Part shown: positions 1 to 8,466 of the stretch, in pieces
Layout of the letters: the number at the start of each line of letters is the position of its first letter
Position numbering within the stretch: the stretch's first letter is position 1
Assembly (NCBI GenBank): GCA_020636895.1
Contig: JACJWZ010000001.1
Span: 930,001-994,000 of the forward strand
Direction: 5' to 3'
From: Thermoleophilales bacterium
GTDB lineage: Bacteria; Actinomycetota; Thermoleophilia; Solirubrobacterales; 70-9
Length of the DNA stretch: 64,000 nt
Made by a program: the position numbers and the translations under genes
Notes under the pieces: generated by a model
The model's database searches: none
Seen by the model: only the letters and a program-made list of their open reading frames with translations
What the model was told of the DNA's origin: nothing

Positions 1-383
1 GCGGTCCCGGGTTCCTGCACGAGATCTGGGGATCCGGCGAGGATCTCGCCGAGCCCTGCTGGGACGCGGAGTGGGCGTTGCGCGCGCCGCTCGCGGAGAT
101 CTATCGCGCTCTCGCCCCGGTCGGGCGGGCTGAGGGCGCCGTCGCTCGTGATCTGCTCGCGGGGCCGGGGCGCTTCCCTCGCACCCCGGAGGGCGCGGCC
201 CGCTGCGCGCGCATCCTCGGTGAGATCGGCGTGGCGGAGCTGGGCGGCGGCGGGGACGCCCGCTGGATCGGGGTCGTATCCTCGGAGAGGACCGAATTGG
301 AGCGATCCGGCGCTTGGCGCGCCTGTGAATCGATCCATCTGGAGGGGCGCAGATACCTGCAGAGCCGAAGAGCGGAGCGCTGA
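1..383 (+). CDS. recJ: RecJ-like single-stranded-DNA exonuclease, C-terminal fragment
   Basis: The reading frame is already open at the window edge (first full codon at position 3) and ends with TGA at 381-383, leaving about 127 C-terminal residues. The fragment has the look of the RecJ C-terminal domain: an IYRAL helix, a GPGRFPRTPE turn, and a helix ending in EIGVAEL. The catalytic DHH and DHHA1 domains lie outside the window. RecJ is a 5'-3' ssDNA exonuclease of recombination and mismatch repair. Position supports the call, because recJ lies close upstream of rel in Bacillus (recJ-apt-relA); apt is absent here. The stop codon overlaps the probable start of rel, suggesting translational coupling. 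The identification rests on weak C-terminal similarity plus synteny. Confidence 0.6.
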   Translation, partial: GPGFLHEIWGSGEDLAEPCWDAEWALRAPLAEIYRALAPVGRAEGAVARDLLAGPGRFPRTPEGAARCARILGEIGVAELGGGGDARWIGVVSSERTELERSGAWRACESIHLEGRRYLQSRRAER

Positions 384-2743
384 AGACCAGCGAGGAGGGT
401 GCCGAGAACGGCGCTTCGATCGACGCTGCCCAGCTCGAGCGCACCGGTCGGGTCAGGGTCGGCGCCGAGGCCAACGGAGGCGGCGCCTCGCATGCCCCCG
501 CACCCCTCGACGAGTTCACGCGTGATCTGACCGAGCGCGAGCGCGAGCTGCTCGGAGACCTGCTCGCGGTCATCGCCGAGCACGAGGGCGAGGGAACGAC
601 CGTCGACCGTCGCGAGGTCGAGCGCGCGTTCGCCTTCGCCTGTGAGCGGCACGCCGATCAGCGCCGCCGCTCCGGCGAGGAGTTCGTCAGCCATCCGGTC
701 GAGGTGGCGAAGATCTGCGCCGGCCTGCGGCTCGACACCGAGACGCTCTGCGCAGCGCTCCTGCACGACACGGTCGAGGACACCAGCGCGAGCCTCGAGG
801 ACGTCGCCGCGAGCTTCGGTGAGCCCGTCGCACACCTCGTCGACGGCGTCACCAAGCTGACGGGGATCACCTTCGAGAGCCGCGACGAGAGCCAGGCCGA
901 GAACTACCGGAAGATGATGGTCGCGATGGCCGCCGACGTGCGGGTCATCCTGATCAAGCTCGCCGACCGGCTCCACAACATGCGGACGCTGGGAGCCCTC
1001 CCGAAGCAGAAGCAGGTCGCGAAGTCCCGCGAAACCCTGGAGATCTACGCGCCGCTCGCCCACCGGCTCGGGATCCACGCGATCAAGTGGGAGCTGGAGG
1101 ACCTCGCCTTCCAGGTCCTGCACCCGCGCAAGTACGACGAGATCAAGAAGCTGGTCAACCAGCAGCTCGCCGAGCGCGAGCGCTACGTCGAGGAGGCCGG
1201 TGAGTTCCTCGACCGGGAGCTGGCCAAGGTCGGGATCTCGGCCGAGATCTCGGGCCGGGCCAAGCACTTCTACTCGATCTACTCGAAGATGACCAAGAAG
1301 GGTCGCGAGTTCAACGAGATCTACGACCTGACCGCGATGCGGGTGATCGTCGGCTCCGTCAAGGACTGCTACGGGGCCGTCGGCGTCGTCCACACGCTGT
1401 GGAAGCCGTTGCCGGGCCGCTTCAAGGACTTCATCGCGACCCCGAAGCTAAACCTCTACCAGACGCTCCACACGACGGTGATCGGCCCCCAGGGCCAGCC
1501 GTTGGAGATCCAGATCCGCACGCGCGAGATGCACGAGCTCGCCGAGTACGGGATCGCCGCCCACGTCGTCTACAAGGAGAACGGCGGCAAGCCCAGCCAG
1601 GGCGCGGGCAAGGAGAAGATGACGTGGCTGCGCCACCTCCTCGACGAGGAGGGCGAGTCCAACGCCGAGGAGTTCCTCGAGGCGCTCAAGGTCGACCTCT
1701 TCGAGGACGAGGTCTTCGTCTTCACGCCGAAGGGCGAGATCAAGAACCTGTCGGCGGGCTCGACCCCGCTCGACTTCGCCTACGCGGTTCACACCGACGT
1801 CGGCCACCGCTGCGTCGGCGCGAAGGTCAACGGCAAGATCGTGCCGCTGCACTACCAGCTGCGCAGCGGCGACATCGTCGAGATCCTCACCGGCAAGCGC
1901 GAGCGCGGCCCCTCGCGGGACTGGCTCGGGCTCGTCCGGACCTCGCGCGCCCGCAACAAGATCCGCGCCTTCCTCACCCGCGAGCGCCGCGAGGACGCCG
2001 AGCGCGCCGGCCGCGAGGATCTCTCCGAGGCTCTGCGCAAGCGCGGCCTGCCGCCCGCGAAGGTGGCGGGCTCGCCGCTGCTCGTGGACGTGATCCGCGA
2101 GTCCGGGTTCCGCAAGGCGGAGGACTTCTACGTCGGCCTCGGCCAGGGCAAGATCAGCTCCAAGACGGTCGCCAACAAGGTGCTCCAGCGCCTCAAGCAG
2201 GGCGAGGCCGTCGCCGGCGACGAGGCCGAGTCACAGCTCGCGGGCGTGCTCGACGGCCGCGACGAGCGCCAGCGCCGGATCCAGGAGGCGACCGACTACG
2301 GCATCAAGGTCGAGGGCGTCGACGACGTGATGATCCGGCTCGCCAAGTGCTGCAAGCCCGTGCCCGGCGACGACATCGTCGGATACGTCTCGCTCGGTCG
2401 CGGCATCACGGTCCATCGCGACGACTGCAAGAACGTCCAGGCGCTGATGAAGTCGCCGGAGCGATTCACCCCGGTCTCCTGGGACGGCGACAACCGCACC
2501 TCCTACCGAATCGAGATCGCGGTCGATGCCTATGACCGGACCCGCCTGCTCGAAGACCTCTCGCGGACCTTCTCCGAAGCGGGCGTGAACATCCTCGAGG
2601 CCCGCTGCAACACCAAGCACCCGATGGTGCACAACCGCTTCGTGGTCGAGGTCGGTGACACCACGCAGATCAAGGCGTGCATCTCCCGCCTGCGCCAGGT
2701 CGAGGCGGTCTTCGACGTCTACCGCGTCACGCCCGGCAGCTAG
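380..2743 (+). CDS. relA: Bifunctional (p)ppGpp synthetase/hydrolase Rel
   Basis: Makes and degrades the alarmone (p)ppGpp from GTP/GDP and ATP, setting the stringent response. Domain order is complete: an HD hydrolase domain (H105 in SHPVEVAK, H129-D130 in LHDTVED), a synthetase domain with the RFKD charge motif typical of bifunctional Rel and then LYQTLHTTVIGP and EIQIRTREMHELAEYGIAAH, a TGS domain (EVFVFTPKGE), and a C-terminal ACT domain. No ATG, GTG or TTG occurs in frame between the upstream stop at 326-328 and GTG 704, and starting at 704 would cut off H105 of the HD domain. I therefore place the start at CTG 380, which overlaps the recJ stop as CTGA. That gives 787 residues, normal for Rel. 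CTG 527 is a second possibility. Confidence 0.93.
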   Translation: MKTSEEGAENGASIDAAQLERTGRVRVGAEANGGGASHAPAPLDEFTRDLTERERELLGDLLAVIAEHEGEGTTVDRREVERAFAFACERHADQRRRSGEEFVSHPVEVAKICAGLRLDTETLCAALLHDTVEDTSASLEDVAASFGEPVAHLVDGVTKLTGITFESRDESQAENYRKMMVAMAADVRVILIKLADRLHNMRTLGALPKQKQVAKSRETLEIYAPLAHRLGIHAIKWELEDLAFQVLHPRKYDEIKKLVNQQLAERERYVEEAGEFLDRELAKVGISAEISGRAKHFYSIYSKMTKKGREFNEIYDLTAMRVIVGSVKDCYGAVGVVHTLWKPLPGRFKDFIATPKLNLYQTLHTTVIGPQGQPLEIQIRTREMHELAEYGIAAHVVYKENGGKPSQGAGKEKMTWLRHLLDEEGESNAEEFLEALKVDLFEDEVFVFTPKGEIKNLSAGSTPLDFAYAVHTDVGHRCVGAKVNGKIVPLHYQLRSGDIVEILTGKRERGPSRDWLGLVRTSRARNKIRAFLTRERREDAERAGREDLSEALRKRGLPPAKVAGSPLLVDVIRESGFRKAEDFYVGLGQGKISSKTVANKVLQRLKQGEAVAGDEAESQLAGVLDGRDERQRRIQEATDYGIKVEGVDDVMIRLAKCCKPVPGDDIVGYVSLGRGITVHRDDCKNVQALMKSPERFTPVSWDGDNRTSYRIEIAVDAYDRTRLLEDLSRTFSEAGVNILEARCNTKHPMVHNRFVVEVGDTTQIKACISRLRQVEAVFDVYRVTPGS

Positions 2744-2932
2744 CGAGCGGCAGCCCCGGCCACCGCGCCGGCCACCGTCTGCCCCCGGCCACCGCCAGGG
2801 CGAGAGGACGGAGAGCGACCGGTGACAGAAAGCACGGTCTCGACGCAGGAACGGCGCATTCGCGTCTGGATCGGTGACAGCTGTGGCGGCAGAGTCGCTC
2901 GCGTGCCACCTGCGCTGCGAGAAGAGGGGAAC
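2744..2932. repeat. Spacer with short direct repeats upstream of the DUF559-type gene
   Basis: This 189-base gap holds two kinds of short repeat. CGGCCACCG occurs three times between about 2757 and 2803. CGGTGACAG occurs twice in direct orientation at 2820-2828 and 2872-2880, 52 bases apart start to start. No convincing -10 box is visible. The second pair could be a regulator site for the downstream gene, but that is only a guess. A ribosome-binding site (GAGAAGAGGGG) precedes ATG 2933. Confidence 0.35.
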
Positions 2933-3823
2933 ATGCGCCCCATATACGCAGCAGAGGCCGCCGGCGAGCTCGCCGCACGAACGTTCGGGGCGATCGCCCG
3001 CCGGCAGATCCTCGAGTTGGGCCTCGGGGCGTCGCGTATCCGTGACTGGAAGCGGGTAGGGCGCCTGCACCCCACCCGCTACCGCGGCGTCTACGCCTGG
3101 GGGCGGCCCGATCTGCCGGAGAAGGGCGGGCTGGCGGCGGGGCTCCTCTACGCGGGAAGGGGCTCGGCGCTGGACGGGCTGAGCGCGCTGTGGTGGCAGG
3201 GGCTGCTCGAGCACCGGCCCGAGAGGATCAACATCGCCTCGCCCCGGCGCGCCTCCTCCTGCGCGGATCTGCGCATCCTCCACCCACTTCGGATCGAACG
3301 CCATGTGCACGAGGATCTGCCCGTCGTCGATCTCGCGCGTTCGCTGCTCGTTGCCTCCGCGGAGCTCGAGCACAACTCGCTGCGCCTCGTGCTCGCCAGG
3401 GCCGACTACGACAAGGACATCCCCTTCTCCCTGCGCTCACTGCAGGAGGCGATCCGGAGGGGTCCCGAGGGCAGCAGAGCCCTTCGAGCCGCGATGGCCG
3501 CCCACCTGCCGCAACTCGCACGCTGCACAAGCCCGCTGGAGATCGACTTCGTCCTGCTCTGCGAGGCGAACGGCATCCCCATTCCCGAGCCGAACGTCCG
3601 CAAGGGACGGTTCGTGCCCGACATGACCTGGGAGGAGGCCAGGCTGATCGTGGAGTTGGACGGAAGGGATGCTCATACCTCCGAAGCGCAGCGAGCGACC
3701 GACGCGAGCAGGCAGAAGTGGCTGGAGTCGCTCGGCTACACCGTCATCCGCTTCAGCTGGGGCGAGGTCCACTTCCGCGAAGCATGGGTGGCGGGCCGGG
3801 TCCGGGCCCTCCTGGCTCGCTAG
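2933..3823 (+). CDS. AbiEi-like winged-helix / DUF559 endonuclease-fold protein
   Basis: 296 residues. The N-terminal part (about 10-75, FGAIARRQILELGL then RYRGVYAWG) resembles the small winged-helix domain of AbiEi-type antitoxin/regulator proteins. The C-terminal part (about 195-290) resembles DUF559, a PD-(D/E)XK nuclease relative of very-short-patch repair enzymes: FVPDMTWEEARLIVELDG carries the D...ExD core, followed by KWLESLGYTVIRFSW. Such fusions are frequent in actinobacteria and their role is not established; DNA binding or nicking is inference. ATG 2933 is chosen for its strong ribosome-binding site, although the frame stays open to 2822. The last 4 bases overlap the convergent HIT gene. 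No partner toxin gene (AbiEii-type) is seen. Confidence 0.72.
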   Translation: MRPIYAAEAAGELAARTFGAIARRQILELGLGASRIRDWKRVGRLHPTRYRGVYAWGRPDLPEKGGLAAGLLYAGRGSALDGLSALWWQGLLEHRPERINIASPRRASSCADLRILHPLRIERHVHEDLPVVDLARSLLVASAELEHNSLRLVLARADYDKDIPFSLRSLQEAIRRGPEGSRALRAAMAAHLPQLARCTSPLEIDFVLLCEANGIPIPEPNVRKGRFVPDMTWEEARLIVELDGRDAHTSEAQRATDASRQKWLESLGYTVIRFSWGEVHFREAWVAGRVRALLAR

Positions 3824-4248
3824 CCCAGCGCCGCTCGCACCCGCTCCGCCGCTGCCGCCATCTCGCCCTCGCCGTACTTGTGGCGTGGCCAGAAGAAGCC
3901 GCGGAGGCCGTCCTTGCGGACGCGGGGGACGACGTGGAGGTGCAGGTGCGGAACGCTCTGGCTGACGACGTTGTTCATCGCCATGAAGGTGCCGTCGGCA
4001 CCCATCGCCTCGCGGACGGCGGTGGCCAGCCTGCGGCCGTTGAGGAAGAACCGCTCCACCTGCTCGTCCGGAAGGTCCTCGATCGTCTCGAGGTGCTCGC
4101 GCGGGACGAGCAGGACATGGCCCGGGAAGAGGGGGCGGACGTCGAGGAACGCGACGGTCGCCTCATCCTCGAAGACGATCTCCGCGTCGAGCTCACCCGC
4201 GACGATCGCGCAGAAGATGCAGTCGTCGCCCGCCACCGCCACAGCCAC
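3820..4248 (-). CDS. HIT family nucleotide hydrolase/transferase
   Basis: 142 residues, the normal size for a histidine triad protein. The diagnostic HLHLHVVPR active-site segment is at about 99-107, and the N-terminal CIFCAIVAGEL half carries the CxxC pair common in bacterial Hint-like members. HIT proteins cleave or transfer AMP or related groups from nucleotide adducts; the substrate here is unknown. It is the last gene of a minus-strand series starting at corA, 3 bases after the diacylglycerol-kinase-like gene, so probably co-transcribed. A second HIT gene occurs in the same series. The sequence continues after the HIT motif with a short Arg/Trp-rich tail (GFFWPRHKYGEGE). Confidence 0.88.
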   Translation of the reverse strand: MAVAVAGDDCIFCAIVAGELDAEIVFEDEATVAFLDVRPLFPGHVLLVPREHLETIEDLPDEQVERFFLNGRRLATAVREAMGADGTFMAMNNVVSQSVPHLHLHVVPRVRKDGLRGFFWPRHKYGEGEMAAAAERVRAALG

Positions 4249-4251
4249 CGC

Positions 4252-5262
4252 CTAGGCGATGACCTTCAGCGCGGCGGCATCGAGCTCGAGCTCGAGCTCG
4301 GTGTGGAGGCCGATGTAGTCGCCGTCCACCTGTACCGGGAACGGCCGCCAGGCCCCGTTGGCGTCGCGGGAGGCGGACTCGATCCGGGCGCCGTCAAGCC
4401 CTTCGAAGTGGTCGATGTGGCGGTGGTCGCCGGCGGTCGAGCGGGAGCCGAGGACGCGGGCCGCGATGAAGGGCGTGTCGCGCTGGGTTGCGCGCCCGAG
4501 CACGGCCAGCGAAAGCGAACGCGAGTCGAGCGCGACGCCGTCGCAGATGTTCAGCTCGCGCCCGCGGAAGTAGCTGTAGGGGGTCGAGTTCTGGCAGATC
4601 GCGGTGACGCCCTCGGCGCTCCCGTTCTCCGTCTCGACGCTGAGCCGGACCGGGTCGCGCAGGTACTGGGAGTAGAAGCTCCTGACGGTCGCCCACGTGT
4701 AGTAGTAGGGGCCGAAGCGGTGCTTCATCCGCGGGTGGGAGTCGACCTGGTTGGCGGCGGAGGCGTCGATCCCCGCACCGCAGGCGAAGACGAAGCGGCG
4801 CCCATTGGCGATGCCGAGGTCGATGGCGCGGGGCTCGAACCGATCGGCGCACCCGAGCAGGTGCTCGGTCGCGTCGACGACGTCGTTGGGAATCCCGAGG
4901 GTCCGCGCGACCACGTTCGTGGAGCCGCCCGGGAGCACGGAGACGGGGATGTCGGTCCCGGCGAGACCGTTGGCGACCTCGTTGAGCGTCCCGTCGCCGC
5001 CGAACGCGACGACGATGTCGTAGCCGCCATCGACCGCCTCGCGCCCGATCTCGGTCGCGTGGTTCTGCGACTCCGTCGAGACGGCCTCGACCTCGTAGCG
5101 GCCCTGCAGCGCATAGACGACGAGGCTCTTGAGCCGGTCGGAGACCGTCGTCGCGTATGGGTTGACGATGATCAGCATCCGCTTCTTCTCCGGGCGCCGG
5201 TCCGCGTGGGAGGCGCTCTCGGGGAGGTCGGCGGGGGGGAGGGTCTGCGGCGCGCTGGTCAC
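4252..5262 (-). CDS. Diacylglycerol/lipid kinase family protein
   Basis: 336 residues. The N-terminal catalytic domain of the DAGK/sphingosine-kinase fold is clear: MLIIVNPYA at about 29, then the nucleotide-binding loop FGGDGTLNEVANGLAG near 89-104 and VLPGGSTNVVARTLG. The C-terminal beta-sandwich carries QVDGDYIG. Relatives phosphorylate diacylglycerol or other lipids with ATP (DgkB/YegS type) and feed membrane lipid recycling; the true substrate cannot be told. The first 25 residues are a low-complexity tail before the fold. It lies 81 bases after the phosphomannomutase gene and 3 bases before the HIT gene on the same strand. Confidence 0.87.
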   Translation of the reverse strand: MTSAPQTLPPADLPESASHADRRPEKKRMLIIVNPYATTVSDRLKSLVVYALQGRYEVEAVSTESQNHATEIGREAVDGGYDIVVAFGGDGTLNEVANGLAGTDIPVSVLPGGSTNVVARTLGIPNDVVDATEHLLGCADRFEPRAIDLGIANGRRFVFACGAGIDASAANQVDSHPRMKHRFGPYYYTWATVRSFYSQYLRDPVRLSVETENGSAEGVTAICQNSTPYSYFRGRELNICDGVALDSRSLSLAVLGRATQRDTPFIAARVLGSRSTAGDHRHIDHFEGLDGARIESASRDANGAWRPFPVQVDGDYIGLHTELELELDAAALKVIA

Positions 5263-5343
5263 TCCGCCTTCATACCCGAACGACGTGCTCGGTTACGGGC
5301 GGGCCCGAGTTGCGAGGGCACGAGGGCCGTCGCGGCCCGGGCT

Positions 5344-6747
5344 TCAGCTGCGGATCTGCTCCAGCACCGCGTCGCGCTTCGCCTCCATGTCCTCGCGCGA
5401 GATCAGCGACTCGAGGTTGAGCCGAAGCAGCGGCTCCGTGTTGGAGGGGCGGACGTTGAAGTGCCAGTCGTCGTAGTCGACGGAGACGCCGTCCAGCCAC
5501 GTCACCTCCGCGTCCGGATGCGACTCCGCGATCTCCTTCATCTTCGCCTCGGGGTCGGCGACCTCGGAGTTGATCTCGCCGGAGATGAAGTACTTGGAGC
5601 GCAGGTCACCAACCAGCTCGGACAACCTCCGTCCGGACTTCGAGAGCAGCTCGAGCACCAGCAACGCCGGGATCGTCCCGGTGTCGGCGTTGTAGAACTG
5701 GCGGAAGTAGTAGTGGCCTGAGACCTCACCGGCGAACTCGCCCCCGATCTCCTTCATCGAGCGCTTCATGAACGCGTGCCCGACGCGGTTGATGTGGGGG
5801 GTGCCACCCGCAGCCGTCACCGTGTCGGGAACCGCCCGGCTCGCCCGCACGTCGTAGAGGATGTCGGCGCCCGGGGCCTTCTCCAGCACGAGCTCGGCCA
5901 GCAGCGCCGTGAGGAAGTCGCCGTCGACGAACTCGCCCTGGTCGTCGATGAAGAAGCAGCGGTCCGCGTCGCCGTCCCAGGCGATCCCGACGTCGGCGCT
6001 CTCGGCCCGGACCCGGTCGATGATGAACGTCCGGTTCTCGGGCAGCAGCGGGTTCGGCTCGTGGTCGGGGAAGTTGCCGTCGGGGACCCAGTAGGTCGCG
6101 ATCAGGTCGAGCGGCAGCCGGTCGAGCAGCGGCCCGACCATCTGTCCCGCCATGCCGTTGCCGCCATCGACGACGACCTTCATCGGCTGGATCGCTTCGG
6201 CGTCGACGAAGGAGAGCGCCCGCTCCTCGAACTCGGCCGTGATGTCGACCTCCTCCGCCGAACCACCACCCGGGGTGTCGCCGAGGCCGGCGAGGATGAG
6301 GTCGCGGATCGCGGTGATGCCGGTGTCGCCGGAGAGCGCCAGGGCTCCCTCCCGGACCAGCTTCACCCCGGTGTAGGCCTTCGGGTTGTGGGAGGCGGTG
6401 ATCATCGCGCCGCCGTCGAGCTCCCGCGCGCCGACCATGAAGTAGAGCATCTCGGTGCCCACCATCCCGGCGTCGAGGACGTGCGCGCCCTCGGCCTCGA
6501 GCCCCTCGCGCAGCCGTCCTGCCATCTCCGGAGCCTGCAGGCGCATATCGCGGCCGACGCCGACGCGCAGGTCGCCGACGGGCTTGCCGCGGAGGTCGGC
6601 GAGAACGCGGGCGAACGCCCGGCCGAGGAGGAAGTTGGTGTCGCCGTCCATCTCGCCGCCGTAGAGGCCGCGGACGTCATAGGCCTTGAAGATCCCCTCT
6701 TGGACCGACCCCGGTCCGCCGTTCGCGTCGCTGCCTTCCGTGCTCAA
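5344..6747 (-). CDS. manB: Phosphomannomutase/phosphoglucomutase
   Basis: 467 residues of the alpha-D-phosphohexomutase family, interconverting hexose 1- and 6-phosphates to supply GDP-mannose or UDP-glucose for glycans. All four domains are visible: substrate contact KAYDVRG at the start, the phosphoserine loop TASHNPKAYTG, the metal-binding loop DGDADR, the specificity loop GEVSGHYYF, and the phosphate-binding RPSNTEP near the C-terminus. The start is TTG 6747, overlapping the HIT stop (TTGA), with an ideal GAAGGAGG ribosome-binding site 6 bases upstream. The frame stays open further upstream through the HIT gene but is out of phase with it. PMM versus PGM specificity cannot be decided. Confidence 0.92.
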   Translation of the reverse strand: MSTEGSDANGGPGSVQEGIFKAYDVRGLYGGEMDGDTNFLLGRAFARVLADLRGKPVGDLRVGVGRDMRLQAPEMAGRLREGLEAEGAHVLDAGMVGTEMLYFMVGARELDGGAMITASHNPKAYTGVKLVREGALALSGDTGITAIRDLILAGLGDTPGGGSAEEVDITAEFEERALSFVDAEAIQPMKVVVDGGNGMAGQMVGPLLDRLPLDLIATYWVPDGNFPDHEPNPLLPENRTFIIDRVRAESADVGIAWDGDADRCFFIDDQGEFVDGDFLTALLAELVLEKAPGADILYDVRASRAVPDTVTAAGGTPHINRVGHAFMKRSMKEIGGEFAGEVSGHYYFRQFYNADTGTIPALLVLELLSKSGRRLSELVGDLRSKYFISGEINSEVADPEAKMKEIAESHPDAEVTWLDGVSVDYDDWHFNVRPSNTEPLLRLNLESLISREDMEAKRDAVLEQIRS

Positions 6748-7271
6748 CTGAAGCCTCCTTCGAGGGCGTCGTAGGTCTCTTCCAGCGACTGGGGCATCAC
6801 GCGCGTGTCCGCCAGCACCGGCATGTAGTTGTTGTCGCCGGCCCATCTCGGGACGACGTGCAGGTGGATGTGCCCTTCAACGCCGGCGCCCGCGACCCTG
6901 CCCTGGTTGACCCCGATGTTGAAGCCCTCCGGGGAGTAGACGGACTCCATCTTGCGGATCGCCTGCTGGGCGAGGTCCATCATCTCCGCCAACACCTCGG
7001 GCTCGATGTCCTGCAGCGCCCCGATGTGCTCGAACGGGGCGACCATGAGATGGCCGCTCGTGTACGGGTAGAGGTTGAGGATCACGTAGGCGCGCTCGCC
7101 GCGGTGCACGATCAGCGCCGCGCGGTCACCCTCAGGCCCCCCGGATGCCCCGGATGCCCCCGATGCCCCGGATGCCTCTTTGGGCTTGGCGCAGAACACG
7201 CAGTCGGTTTGCTTGTTGGCGGTCGACACGTAGCGGAGGCGCCACGGCGCCCAGATCCGATGATTGGCCAT
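6744..7271 (-). CDS. HIT domain protein, Ap4A phosphorylase-like
   Basis: 175 residues. The N-terminus RIWAPWRLRYV and CVFC pair match the actinobacterial Ap4A phosphorylase/HIT group (Rv2613c type), and GHIHLHVVPRW is the histidine triad. Members of that group split diadenosine tetraphosphate by phosphorolysis; activity here is inferred. A Gly/Ala/Ser tract (residues about 33-43) is encoded by a 9-base tandem repeat at about 7135-7180 and would form a flexible loop between the CxxC region and the first strand. Its stop is overlapped by the TTG start of the phosphomannomutase gene, and it follows corA by 72 bases. Confidence 0.88.
   Translation of the reverse strand: MANHRIWAPWRLRYVSTANKQTDCVFCAKPKEASGASGASGASGGPEGDRAALIVHRGERAYVILNLYPYTSGHLMVAPFEHIGALQDIEPEVLAEMMDLAQQAIRKMESVYSPEGFNIGVNQGRVAGAGVEGHIHLHVVPRWAGDNNYMPVLADTRVMPQSLEETYDALEGGFS
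7135..7180. repeat. 9-base in-frame microsatellite inside the HIT gene
   Basis: The unit GGATGCCCC (plus-strand reading) is repeated about four times with one or two substitutions. It encodes the GASGASGASG tract of the HIT protein on the minus strand. Because the unit is a multiple of three, copy-number change would alter loop length without breaking the frame. Confidence 0.8.
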
Positions 7272-7343
7272 CGGCGCCGGACTCTAGTCGCCGTGCCGAC
7301 GGGCTCGGGATTCCGCCGACGCGCGGGCCGGGCCGGCGCTGTC

Positions 7344-8351
7344 TCAGAGCCAGTCGCGGCTACGGAAGTAGCCGAGCATCCCGACCAGGATCGCCACCAT
7401 CACCCCGATGACCACGTAGAAGTCGGTCGCGTCGCCCTCACCGGGAACGCCGACGTTCATGCCCCAGATGCTCGCGATCAGGGTCATCGGCAGGACGATC
7501 ACGCTGATCGCCGTCAGCACGCGGAGGATCTCGTTGACCCGGTGGTTGATCACCGACTCGTTCGTGTCCTCGAGTGCTTCGACGATCTCCTTGTAGTTCT
7601 CGAGCATGTCCCAGATGCGCTCGTGCGCGTCGACGATGTCGTCGAAGTAGATCTCGAGGTCGAGGTCCGGGGCGAGGAAGCGGTTCTTGACGTGCTCGAG
7701 GTCGCGTAGGACCGGCCGCTGTGGCCGGATCACCTTGCGGAAGTTGATGATCTCCTGCTTCACCTTGGAGATATCGCGGACGACCTCCTGCGAGCGCTCC
7801 TCCTCGAAGATGTCGGTCTCGACTGCGTCGAGCTTGTTGCCGATCTTGCGCAGCATCGGAAAGCAGTAGTCGAAGCTGTCGTCGACGATCCGGTAGAGCA
7901 GATAGCCGGCGCCGCGGGAGAAGAGCTTCTCGCGCGTCTCCTCGCTGGAGCGGCAGCGCTCGAACAGGTACTCCACCGGCTGCAGAGGCTGGTTGGGGAT
8001 CGTGATCACGAAGTCGGGCCCGACGAACATGTCGAGCTCGCCGACGTTGAGCCTCCCGACCGCGCGGTCGAACACCGGCAGGTGCAGGACGATGAAGAGG
8101 TAGTCGGGGTACTCGTCGATCTTCGGGCGCTGGTTACGCGAGGCGACGTCCTCGAGGTCGAGCATGTGGAACTCGAAGTGCTCTCCGAGCCAGGCCCACT
8201 CGGTGGCCGTCGGGCGCTCGATGTTGATCCAGCGCAGCCCTTCGCCCTGGACGATCTCGACGTTCGGCTCAGCCGCTGCGGCGGGAGCGGCAGGGGCAAG
8301 CTCCACCGAGCGGTCGGTGCGTCGCAGCCGGGGCTTCGGAAGGTTCGGCAT
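7344..8351 (-). CDS. corA: CorA family magnesium/divalent cation transporter
   Basis: 335 residues. It has the expected large N-terminal cytoplasmic domain with a long helical stalk and two C-terminal membrane helices: the first about VLTAISVIVLPMTLIASIWG, ending in the family signature GMN (IWGMNVGV), the second about YVVIGVMVAILVGMLGYF. The protein ends in a basic tail (SRDWL). CorA pentamers conduct Mg2+, sometimes Co2+ or Ni2+, across the inner membrane. ATG 8351 is preferred because the open frame further upstream runs into the SAM riboswitch of the opposite strand. It is the first gene of the minus-strand series and shares its upstream region (8352-8443) with the riboswitch promoter. 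Confidence 0.9.
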   Translation of the reverse strand: MPNLPKPRLRRTDRSVELAPAAPAAAAEPNVEIVQGEGLRWINIERPTATEWAWLGEHFEFHMLDLEDVASRNQRPKIDEYPDYLFIVLHLPVFDRAVGRLNVGELDMFVGPDFVITIPNQPLQPVEYLFERCRSSEETREKLFSRGAGYLLYRIVDDSFDYCFPMLRKIGNKLDAVETDIFEEERSQEVVRDISKVKQEIINFRKVIRPQRPVLRDLEHVKNRFLAPDLDLEIYFDDIVDAHERIWDMLENYKEIVEALEDTNESVINHRVNEILRVLTAISVIVLPMTLIASIWGMNVGVPGEGDATDFYVVIGVMVAILVGMLGYFRSRDWL

Positions 8352-8443
8352 GGCTCGGACTGGAAGGCTCGCTGGGCTCCATCGACCTGACAAGGTTACG
8401 CCAGCGGTCCAAGCCGATCCCGGCTCCGTCGGGACCCGGTTGG

Positions 8444-8449
8444 TATATT
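8444..8449 (+). promoter_or_regulatory. -10 box for the SAM riboswitch transcript
   Basis: TATATT at 8444-8449 lies about 18 bases before the start of the riboswitch P1 stem, the right place for a -10 element. No good -35 hexamer is seen at 16-18 bases upstream. The assignment follows from position relative to the riboswitch. Confidence 0.5.
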
Positions 8450-8466
8450 GCCGCGCACATAGACCG

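Noticed and set aside
101..1393. A 430-codon open frame on the minus strand opposite rel.
   Set aside because: It mirrors the codon pattern of rel, has no domain-like sequence and no ribosome-binding site; long antisense frames are expected at this GC content.
2820..2880. Fourth copy of the GTGTCACC palindrome upstream of the DUF559-type gene.
   Set aside because: The CGGTGACAG boxes there are in direct, not inverted, orientation and the spacer does not match; kept only as a direct repeat.
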